A stretch of DNA of 64,000 bases from the NCBI RefSeq assembly GCF_037975245.1, contig NC_092568.1, positions 39,698,631 to 39,762,630 of the forward strand, read 5' to 3'. Positions 54,001 through 64,000 of the stretch are shown piece after piece. The notes beneath the pieces are model-generated. The model was not told where the DNA came from. It saw only the letters and a program-made list of their open reading frames with translations, and did no database searches. Each line of letters opens with the position of its first letter. Position 1 is the stretch's first letter. The DNA is from Apostichopus japonicus. Lineage: Eukaryota; Echinodermata; Holothuroidea; Aspidochirotida; Stichopodidae. The translations under genes were made by a program, and so were the position numbers.

Positions 54001-55660
54001 AATTTGAATAAACTTGGTCAAGCACATTTTAAACAATAACATGTTTATCGATTATGTATGTCAATGTCAATAAAGATAGAACGATTGTTGTAATTAATTT
54101 GTAACTTTAACCTTTAACCAGTGATGATATGAGCTAGTGAGGTGATGAGCGAAAACGGGAAAAAGCTTAAGTAAAGTTACTTGTGTCAGCTATAATGAAC
54201 TAACATTCGAAACTCCCAGTGTTTGTGTGTTTACTATTGTTTCTACATTATTTAAAAATTTGTTATTTTCTTTCATCTATTCGTTTCTTGTCAGGAGGTA
54301 AGTGTGTAACATAATTAAAGTAAGGGGTTAATTCCCTGTTAATTCTTTTTGTTTCATCAACGATGAAAATCAAATATTACAATTTCACATTAAAGGGTAA
54401 GGGTAAGAGCCAAAACCAGTGAAGAGCCAAGGAAACTGTTTGTTTAAATTAAAAAAAACTGACATTTCAAAGTGACTGTCTGTGTTTTACTGTTTTTCTC
54501 TTTTGTATAATAATTTTGTTCTTACTTCTTTCCATTTGTCTGTGTCTTTGAAGTCGGTAAGTTTTATCAAGCTTAATGTTCGTAGAACAGTGATATTATA
54601 TATATACACGATAGAAATCAATTCCAGTTAATTCTTTATATTTGTACACAATTTGAATAAATATTAGAATTTTCACAGAATTCGTAAAGCACAATTTAAT
54701 ACAATAACATGTTTATCGATTATTTATGGCAATGTCAACAAAAATAGAACGATTGTTGTTAGTAATTTGTGACTTTAACCATCAACCATTGATGATATGT
54801 TATGTATATTTTAGAAACGGAAACCTTCATGAACGAGTCAGGATTGGCCTTAGGTGTTTAAAATATGACAAGATTTTTGTGATCACGTGTCGCCAGACCT
54901 TTAATCGATGCTAGATACGTTTCAGTACCTATCCCTCGTTCAAAGAGAACCACCAATGAAATCACTTCCCTGTGAATTTTTGATGTTTTACCAACGATGC
55001 CAATCAAATATTACAATTTCACATTGATGGTGAGGGTAACAGCCAAAACCAGTGGAAAATCCAAGGAAAACTGTATATTTAAAATTAAATTATACTGACA
55101 TTTTAAAGTTACTCTGTTTGTGGTTTTACCTTTTTTCAATAATAACTTATAATGCACTCTTCTCTTCTTTCTATTTGTTCGTTTCTTTGCAGTCGGTAAG
55201 TAGTTAGCATGAATATCGTTTTTAGAACTGTTGTTATCATCTATTAGGGGAAATCGAGGGAAATCAATTACTTTTAATTCTTTATTTTCCTACACAACTT
55301 GAATGAATTGTTATAATTTTCACAGCATTCGTGAAGAATATTATTAGTTTTATACAATGACATGTTTATCGACTATATAAATGGTTATGTCAATAGAGGT
55401 GGAACGATTGTGTTGAACTGAATTCGTCTGTTTCATATTGAAATATTGAAAATATGAGCTATTGATGTGATAAGCCAAAAACAGTGTCAAGCAATGTCAA
55501 TCAAATATTATCATTTTACAGCTTTAGAAACGCAAATTTCAATTCAATAATTTATTTATCGATTACATGGATTGCAATTTCAATGAAGATAGAACAACTG
55601 TTTTTAAATGAATTTTTATCCCATATTAATCATTGATGTGATGATCTATTGAGAAGAAAT
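51012..55660 (+). CDS. Eleven microexons, including two more copies of the five-exon block
   Basis: Microexons (first base): 51061 TCG, 51453 GAG, 51712 TTG, 52430 AGG, 52693 TCG, 53330 TCG, 53641 AGG, 53904 TCG, 54295 GAG, 54554 TCG, 55193 TCG. 51061-51712 complete the block begun at 50074. 53330-54554 is another block with a shorter first intron (311). 51712 is TTG (Leu) with a GAAG acceptor; 54554 also has GAAG; 53330 uses TAG; 52693 has donor GTTAGT. Only at the 51712-52430 junction (TTG then AGG) would joining in phase 1 make a stop, and phase 0 does not. The ~633-nt introns carry the GAGTCAGGATTGGCCTTAGG block and the CCAGGGAA hairpin in most copies. Confidence 0.6.
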
Positions 55661-58160
55661 GCCAAAGGAAAACTAGTTGTTTAAATTATAATGACATTGA
55701 TATTGGCATGTTAAAGTTACTGTGTCTGTGTTTTACTGTTTTTTTTTCTTTTGTATTATAATTTGTTCGTTGTTCTATCCATCTGTCCGTTTCTTTGCAG
55801 TCGGTTAGTATTTATCATGCTTAACATTCGCAGAACAGTGTTATTATATATTAGCACGAGAGTAATCAATTCCTGTAATTTTTTATATTTGTACACAATT
55901 TGAATAAAATATTAGAGCTTTTACAACATTCAAGTACAATTCAGTACTATAAAATGTTTATCGATTATTGATAACAATGTCAATAAAGATAGAACGATTG
56001 TTGTTATTAATTTGTAACTTTGACCTTTAACCATTGATTATATGTTATGTATAGTTTAGTAACGGAAACCTTCATGAACGAGTCAGGATTGGCCTAAGGT
56101 TTATAAAATATGACAAGATTTTTGTGATCACGTGTCGCCAGACCTTTAACGATGGTAGATACGTGTCATTGCCTAACCTTCGTTCAAAGAAAACCACCAG
56201 GGAAGTCACTTCCCTGTTTTCTTTCTTTTTATTAACGATGCCGGTCAAATACTATAATTTTCCCATGTGATGGTGATGATACGAGTCAAAACTAGTGGAA
56301 AAGCCAAGGAAAACTGTTTGTTTAAATTATAGTAAACTGACATTTTCAAGTCACCGTGTTTGTGGTTTTACTGTTTTCTCTATAATCAATATTTATACGT
56401 TCTTTTCTTCTTCCTATTTGTTCGTTCCTTTGCAGTCGGTAAGTAGTTAGCATGATTATCGTTTTTAGAACTGTAATTATCTATTAGGGAAATCGAGGGA
56501 AATTAATTCCTGTTAATTCTTTATTTCCATACACAACTTGAATGAAATATTATAATGTTTACAGCATTCGTAAAGAATATTATCATTTTCATACAACAAC
56601 ATGTTTATCGACCATATCAATGGCTATGTGAATGAAGCTGGAACGAGTGTTTTGAACGGAATTCGTCACTTTCATATTCAACAATTGAAAATATGAGCTA
56701 GTGTTGTGATGAGCAAACAAACAGTGTCAAGCAATGTCAATCAAATATTGTAATTTTTACAACTTTAGAAATCCAAATTTTCATTCAAAAATTGTATTTA
56801 TCGATTACATGGATCGCAATTTCAATGAAGATAGAACAACTGTTTTTAAATGAATTTTTATCCCATATTAATCATTGATGTGATGATCTATTGAGAAGAA
56901 ATGCCAAAGGAAAACTAGTTGTTTAAATTATAATGACATTAATATTGGCATGTTAAAGTTACTGTGTCTGTGTTTTACTGTTTTTTTTCTTTTGTATTAT
57001 AATTTGTTCGTTGTTCTATCCATCTGTCCGTTTCTTTGCAGTCGGTTAGTATTTATCATGCTTAACATTCGCAGAACAGTGTTATTATATATTAGCACGA
57101 GAGTAATCAATTCCTGTAATTTTTTATATTTGTACACAATTTGAATAAAATATTAGAGCTTTTACAACATTCAAGTACAATTCAGTACTATAAAATGTTT
57201 ATCGATTATTGATAACAATGTCAATAAAGATAGAACGATTGTTGTTATTAATTTGTAACTTTGACCTTTAACCATTGATTATATGTTATGTATAGTTTAG
57301 TAACGGAAACCTTCATGAACGAGTCAGGATTGGCCTAAGGTTTATAAAATATGACAAGATTTTTGTGATCACGTGTCGCCAGACCTTTAACGATGGTAGA
57401 TACGTGTCATTGCCTAACCTTCGTTCAAAGAAAACCACCAGGGAAGTCACTTCCCTGTTTTCTTTCTTTTTATTAACGATGCCGGTCAAATACTATAATT
57501 TTCCCATGTGATGGTGATGATACGAGTCAAAACTAGTGGAAAAGCCAAGGAAAACTGTTTGTTTAAATTATAGTAAACTGACATTTTCAAGTCACCGTGT
57601 TTGTGGTTTTACTGTTTTCTCTATAATCAATATTTATACGTTCTTTTCTTCTTCCTATTTGTTCGTTCCTTTGCAGTCGGTAAGTAGTTAGCATGATTAT
57701 CGTTTTTAGAACTGTAATTATCTATTAGGGAAATCGAGGGAAATTAATTCCTGTTAATTCTTTATTTCCATACACAACTTGAATGAAATATTATTATGTT
57801 TACAGCATTCGTAAAGAATATTATCATTTTCATACAACAACATGTTTATCGACCATATCAATGGCTATGTGAATGAAGCTGGAACGAGTGTTTTGAACGG
57901 AATTCGTCACTTTCATATTCAACAATTGAAAATATGAGCTAGTGTTGTGATGAGCAAACAAACAGTGTCAAGCAATGTCAATCAAATATTGTAATTTTTA
58001 CAACTTTAGAAATCCAAATTTTCATTCAAAAATTGTATTTATCGATTACATGGATCGCAATTTCAATGAAGATAAACAACTGTTTTTAAATGAATTTTTA
58101 AATCCACATTAGTCATTGATTTTAAGACCTATTGAGCAGAAATGCCAAAGGAAAACTAGT
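55661..58160 (+). CDS. 1.24-kb tandem duplication, four TCG microexons
   Basis: Microexons (first base): 55801, 56436, 57042, 57677, all TCG. The two halves (about 55680-56920 and 56920-58160) are almost identical with period 1241 bp, so this is a second recent expansion. 55801 and 57042 use donor GTTAGT; 56436 and 57677 are followed by GTAAGTAGTTAGCATGATT with GCATG. In phase 0 this adds S-S-S-S. Confidence 0.65.
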
Positions 58161-58900
58161 TGTTTGAATTATAATGACATTGATATTTTAAAGTAACTGT
58201 GTCTGTGTTTTACTGTTTTTCTCTTTTGTATAATAATTTGTTCTTTCTTCTTTCCATCTGTCCATTTCTTTGCAGTCGGTAAGTATTTATTATGCTTAAC
58301 GTTCGTAGAACAGTGATATTATATTTTAGCAAGAGGGAAATCAATTACTGGTAATTTTTTTTTATATTTGTACACAATTTGAATAAAATATTCGATTTTC
58401 CACAGTATTCGTTAAGCACGGTTTAATACAATAACATGTTTATCGATTATTTATGGCAAGGTCAATAAGTTAGAACAATTGTTGTAATAAATTTGTAATT
58501 TTAACCTTTAACCACTGATGATATGAGCCAATGAGGTCTTTGCTTATTTCTATTAATTCTCTTTTTTAGGGGATGCTAAGCTTTTTTATGCTTTACGTTT
58601 TTAGATACACGTCATTATCTATTCCATCTTAGATGGAACTACAATGAAAATCAATTCTAGTTAATTCTTTTTTAATATACATATTTTGGTTGAAATGTTA
58701 TTAATTTCGCAACAACAATTAAAACTCTCAATTTAATACACAACCATGTTAATCGATTATTTGCAATGTCAATGACTATAAAAAGAATTGTTTTGAAATG
58801 GAATTTTAACTTTTCAATGAAACCATTGGTGTTAAGAGCTAGCGAAGTGATGAGCCGAAAGCAGGAAGATCAGTTCAGAAAATAAATTTTTCAGTTAAAA
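58161..58900 (+). CDS. Last TCG microexon and a decayed site
   Basis: Microexon 58276 TCG has a full TTTCTTTGCAG acceptor and GTAAGTATT donor. The next unit has an acceptor-like CTTTTTTAG at 58561-58569, but GGGGATGCTAAG follows with no GT donor in the right place; it may be dead or may use a GC donor. This is the boundary between the left (Ser/Glu/Arg) and right (Gly/Ala) parts of the array, and intron sequence changes markedly here. Confidence 0.5.
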
Positions 58901-60890
58901 TAAAGTCACAATTTAAAAACCACTGTATTTGTATGTTTACTGTTCACTCTATTATGTGATGATTTTCTTTTTTCTTCTTTCTATCTATTCCATTTTTTTT
59001 GTGCAGGGTGTAAGTCATTTTATGATTTATCTTTTTTGGATAAACATCAGTATCGAATACCTCTTCGAAGAAACCAACAATGGGAATGTCAATGACGAGA
59101 AATCGACTGTTTGAAATAAATTTGTAATATTAATATTTAACCGTTGCTAATATGGGCGAGTGAAGTGATGAGCCAAAAGTAGGAAAATCAGTTCAGAATA
59201 TTAATTGTTTCAATTAAAATAAATTCACAATAAAAATTCACTGTACTTGCATGTTTATTGTTTTCTCCAATATATGATGACTCTCTTTTTTCTTCTTTCT
59301 ATCTATTCCATTTTTTTTGTGTGCAGGGTGTAAGTCATTTCATTATTTATCTTTTTTAGATAAACATCAATATCGAATACCTCTTCAAAGAAACCAACAA
59401 TGGGAATATCAATGACGAGAAATCGATTGTTTTGAAATAAATTTGCAATATTAATATTTAACCGTTGCTAATATGGGCGAGTGAAGTGATGAGCCAAAAG
59501 CAGGAAAATCAGTTCAGAAAATTAGTTGTTTCAATCAAAATAAATTCACAATTTAAAATTCACTGTACTTGCATGTTTATTGTTTTCTCCATTATATGAT
59601 AACTTTCTGTTTTCTTCTTTCTATCTATTCCATTTTCTATTGCAGGGTGTAAGTCATTTCATGATTTATCTTTTTTTTTGGATAAACATCAGTATCGGAC
59701 ACCTCTTCGAAGAAACCAACAATGGGAATGTCAATGACGAGAAATCGATTGTTTTGAAATAAATTTGTAATATCAATATTTAACCGTTGGTAATATGGGC
59801 TAGTGAGGTCATGAGCCAAATGGAAGGGAAACCAGTTCAGAAAATTAGTTGTTTCAATTAAAATAAAGTCACAATTTAAAATTCACTGTACTTGCATGTT
59901 TATTGTTTTCTCCAATATATGATGACTTTTTTTTTTCTTCTTTCTATCTATTCCATTTTTTTTGTGTGCAGGGTGTAAGTCATTTCATTATTTATCTTTT
60001 TTAGATAAACATCAATATCGAATACCTCTTCGAAGAAACCAACAATGGGAATATCAATGACGAGAAATCGATTGTTTTGAAATAAATTTGCAATATTAAT
60101 ATTTAACCGTTGCTAATATGGGCGAGTGAAGTGATGAGCCAAAAGTAGGAAAATCAGTTCAGAATATTAATTGTTTCAATTAAAATAAATTCACAATAAA
60201 AATTCACTGTACTTGCATGTTTATTGTTTTCTCCAATATATGATGACTCTCTTTTTTCTTCTTTCTATCTATTCCATTTTTTTTGTGTGCAGGGTGTAAG
60301 TCATTTCATTATTTATCTTTTTTAGATAAACATCAATATCGAATACCTCTTCAAAGAAACCAACAATGGGAATATCAATGACGAGAAATCGATTGTTTTG
60401 AAATAAATTTGCAATATTAATATTTAACCGTTGCTAATATGGGCGAGTGAAGTGATGAGCCAAAAGCAGGAAAATCAGTTCAGAAAATTAGTTGTTTCAA
60501 TCAAAATAAATTCACAATTTAAAATTCACTGTACTTGCATGTTTATTGTTTTCTCCATTATATGATAACTTTCTGTTTTCTTCTTTCTATCTATTCCATT
60601 TTCTATTGCAGGGTGTAAGTCATTTCATGATTTATCTTTTTTAGATAAACATCAGTATCGGACACCTCTTCAAAGAAACCAACAATGGGAATATCAATGA
60701 CGAGAAATCGATTGTTTTGAAATAAATTTGTAATATCAATATTTAACCGTTGGTAATATGGGCTAGTGAGGTCATGAGCCAAATGGAAGGGAAACCAGTT
60801 CAGAAAATTAGTTGTTTCAATTAAAATAAAGTCACAATTTAAAATTCACTGTATTTGTATGTTTATTGTTTTCTCTAAAACATGATGATT
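58901..60890 (+). CDS. Six ~318-bp units with microexon GGT
   Basis: Microexons (first base): 59007, 59327, 59646, 59972, 60293, 60612, all GGT (Gly in phase 0), each between TGCAG and GTAAGTCATTTCA. Spacing is 316-326 bp, and the 59327/59646 pair is repeated at 60293/60612 (966 bp). Introns share only short blocks with the left part of the array (GCTAGTGAGGTCATGAGCCA, AATCGATTGTTTTGAAAT), yet the acceptor, 3-nt exon and donor layout is the same. A following unit near 60890 has lost its site (poly-A at 60895-60903). Confidence 0.65.
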
Positions 60891-63800
60891 TGTTAAAAAA
60901 AAAATTACATATTTGTGAAAGAATATAATAACTTTTAATGTAACCATTTAAGATGAGCTAGTGTGGTGAGAGAAAAGCTTAAGAAAACAAGTTGTATCAC
61001 TTAACATAAACTCTCATTTCTAAAGTAACTGTGCGTCCTGTTTAAATGTTTTTTCCTCTATTATATGATGATTTCTCTTTTTTTTTGTCTATTCCTTATT
61101 TATTTGTACTTTGCAGGGGGTAAGTTTTTATATTAACGTTTTAGATTATAAAATAGATAAAAAACATATCATCTATTTCAAAGAATACACTGGGCAAATC
61201 AGTTTCTGTTAAATTTTTTTCATACACAATTTGACTGAAATATTATAATTTTCACAACATTGGAAACATTGGAATTTAACACAATTACATGTTTATACAT
61301 TTCACGTATGGTATTGTCAATGAATATAGAACTATCGTTTTGAAATGAATTTAATGAATCAATTTAATGTTTAACTATTGAAGATATGAGTGAGAGAGGG
61401 GATAAGCCAAAACAGGGAAAAAGTTAAGCAAAACTACTTTTTTCATTTAAAATAAACTGACATTTTTAAGTCATGTATATGTTTTTAATTTTCTCTTTTT
61501 TACAAGAACCTCAATTATTGTTTTCATTCTATCATTTGTCTTTGCAGGTGGTAAGCCTTTTTCATGTTAACGGTTTGTAGATACATGTCATCATCTCTTC
61601 CCTCTTCAGAGAAACTACCAGGGAAATTAATGTGTTAATTTGTTAATATTTATTTTCATAAACAATTTGGAAGAAATGTTAAATGTTCACAACTTTAACA
61701 ACTGACACATAATATGCATGTTGAAGGATAATATGCATGGATATCTCAAGGACGATAGAACGATTGATTTGTCACTTTAAAAGTTAACCGGTGCTGATAT
61801 AAGCTAGAGAGATCATGCGTCATACACAAAGAAAACGTTATGGAAATCTCGTTGTCTCAGTTGCAATAGATTTTCATTAAAAAAGTCACTGTGTTTGCGT
61901 TTTTTGTTGTCCTCGAATATGTAATAATATGTTCTTTTTATTTCTATTTATTTGAAACTTTGCAGGCGGTAAGTCTTTATCATGATAAACGTTAAGTTTG
62001 TAGATACGAAATCAATCCACCAGAATGATTGCTTTTGAAATAAATTTGTAACTTTTACATTTTAAATATTGCTGACATGAGCTAGTGGGGTGCTTATACA
62101 AAAAACGAGAGAGTTAAGGAAACTAGCTCCTTAGTTATCATAAACTTCAATTTTAAAAGCTTTAACTGTGTCTCCTATATTATATTAAGATTTGTTCTTT
62201 TCTACTTTCTGTCTATTTTTTTGTTTGCAGGGGGTAAGTCTTTTTCATAGTTGAAGTTATATACACGAAAGAAACCACCAGGCAAAACGGCTCCTGTCAA
62301 TTTCTTTTTATAAACATTTCGAAGGTATTATTATTATTATTTTCAAAACCTTGGTAACAAAAAAAGGTAATAAAATAAAATACATTTAGATCAATTATAA
62401 CAATGACAATATCAATGAAGATATGACAGTTATTTTAAAATGAAGTTTTTACTTCAATATTAAATCCTACAATGATATGAACTAGTGAGGTTATGAGCCA
62501 AAACAATGGAAACGCTTAGGAAACGAGTTGTTTCACTTATAACATACTTACATTATATAGTCACTGTGTTTGTGTTCTTCATGTTTCTTCTATTTTAAAT
62601 GACATTTAGTTTTTTTCTCCTTTCTATTTATTTATTTGCAGGCGGTAAGTAGTTTTCATGATGACGGTTCGTAGATACGTGCCATCATCTATTCCCTCTT
62701 CAAAGAAACTACCAGGGAAATTTTTTCTTGTTAATTATTTGATTTCAAACAAAGATTGAAAGAAAAAATAAATTGTCACAACTTTAACAACTGACACATA
62801 ATATGTATGTTGAAGGATTATATGCATGCATATCTCAAGGACGATAGAACGAGTGATTTTTAACCGGTGCTGATATAAGCTAGAGAGATTATAAGAAAAA
62901 CGGGAAAACGTTGAGGAAATCTCGTTGTCTCAGTTGCAATACATTTTCATTAGAAAGTCACTGTGTTTGCGTTTTTTTGTTGTCCTCGAATATGTAATAA
63001 TATGTTCTTTTCTTATTTCTATTTATTTGTTACTTTGCAGGCGGTAAGTCATTTTGATGATTAACGTTCAGTTTGTAGATACGAAATCAATCCACCAGAT
63101 GATTGATTTGAAAGAAATTGTAACTTTTACTTTTAACCATTGATGACATGAGATAGTGGGGTGACGAGACAAAAAACAGGGAAAGCTAATGAGACTAGTT
63201 CCTAAGATGTAATAGACAACACTTTTAAGTGACTGTGTTTATGCTTTTACTCTGTCTCCTATATTATATTAAGGTTTGTTCTTTTCTACTTCCCATCTAT
63301 TTGTTTTTTGCAGGCAGTAAGTCTTTTTCATAGTTGACATTTTTTTATACGAAAGAATCCACCAGGCAAATCAGTTGTTGTAAATTCTTTCTTTTATAAA
63401 TATTTCTATGTAATATTACTATATTCAAAACATTGGTTACAAAAACTTAATACAATAAAATACATTTTGATCGAATATAAAAATGACAATGTCAATGAAC
63501 ATAGGAATATTGTTTGAAATGAATTTGTTACTTGAACATTTGATCCATTAATGACATGAACTAGTGAGGCTATCAGCCAAAACAGAGGGAAGCTTAGGAA
63601 ACTAGTTGTTTCACTTATAATATACTTACATTATAAAGTCACTGTATTTGTGTTTTTAATGTTCCTTCTCTATTATATTACACTTAGTGTTGTTTATACT
63701 TTCTATCTATTTGATTTTTTTGCAGGCGGTAAGTCTTTTCCATAGCTGACGGTTATATATACGAAAGAATCCTCCAGACAAATCAGTTGTTTTTAATTCT

Positions 63801-64000
63801 TTCTTTTATAAATATTTCTATGTAATATTACTATTTTCACAACATTGGTTACACAAACAATATACAATAAAATACATTTAGATCGAATATAACAATGACA
63901 ATGTCAATGAAGATAGGACGATTGTTTGAAATGAATTTGTTACTTGAACATTTAATGCATTAATGACATGAACTAGTGAGGCTATGAGCCAAAACAGAAG
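60891..64000 (+). CDS. Eight diverged units with GGG, GTG, GCG and GCA microexons; array continues past edge
   Basis: Microexons (first base): 61117 GGG, 61548 GTG, 61966 GCG, 62231 GGG, 62642 GCG, 63041 GCG, 63314 GCA, 63726 GCG. In phase 0: G-V-A-G-A-A-A-A. Acceptors are all TTGCAG or TTTGCAG; donors are GTAAGT except 61551 (GTAAGC). Introns here are the most diverged from the rest and from each other, so the conserved AG-NNN-GTAAG layout is the best evidence for selection on splicing. The last bases of the window are intron of the unit after 63726, and the next microexon or the 3' exons lie to the right. Confidence 0.65.

Overview
The window looks like AT-rich nuclear DNA of an animal, probably a marine invertebrate. 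The support is non-LTR retrotransposon remains, a tRNA-derived SINE head, TIR elements, long microsatellites, GT-AG splice signals and almost no long ORFs. No species can be named from sequence alone. No conventional full-length gene is present.

Positions 1-16200 are repeat-rich. They hold 70-bp and 310-bp degenerate tandem repeats, a minus-strand SINE head (2076-2165), a 5'-truncated RTE-like LINE with an open reverse-transcriptase frame (2516-3706), and a 1.94-kb TIR element full of GGTAAA/TTTACC palindromes (4274-6215). A decayed CR1/Jockey-like LINE follows (9740-11000), then one possible minus-strand phase 1-1 exon (12156-12317), a second TIR element full of ATATCTGG palindromes (12812-14473), and a compound CCAT/AT satellite (15310-16190).

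Positions 19.1-64 kb are the striking part. This is one long degenerate tandem array on the + strand. Nearly every unit carries a pyrimidine tract, an AG, exactly three bases, then a GTAAGT-like donor. By hand I count 97 such sites, all with AG and 96 with GT, plus three decayed ones. The triplet varies (TCG 44, GAG 14, AGG 10, GGT 6, CCG 4, GCG 4, and others), but its length and the flanking splice signals do not, even in the right-hand units whose introns have diverged strongly. I read this as an array of about 100 three-nucleotide microexons in one gene.

Just upstream are two candidate ordinary exons. One of 30 nt (17406-17435) contains an ATG and ends in phase 2; one of 22 nt (18943-18964) restores phase 0. 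In phase 0 none of the 97 triplets is a stop, while phase 1 gives one stop and phase 2 gives five if all are joined in order. The predicted product starts M-S-G-N-S-N-E-F-F-T-L-N and continues one residue per exon, rich in Ser, Glu and Arg, then Gly and Ala to the right. The array grew by nested duplication: a 1.93-kb block of five microexons (S-R-S-E-S), a 2.4-kb block, a 6.93-kb segment carrying an LTR-like insertion, a 1.24-kb block and a 0.32-kb block. It runs off the right edge, so the 3' end of the gene is not visible. Function is unknown, and splicing is inferred from sequence only.
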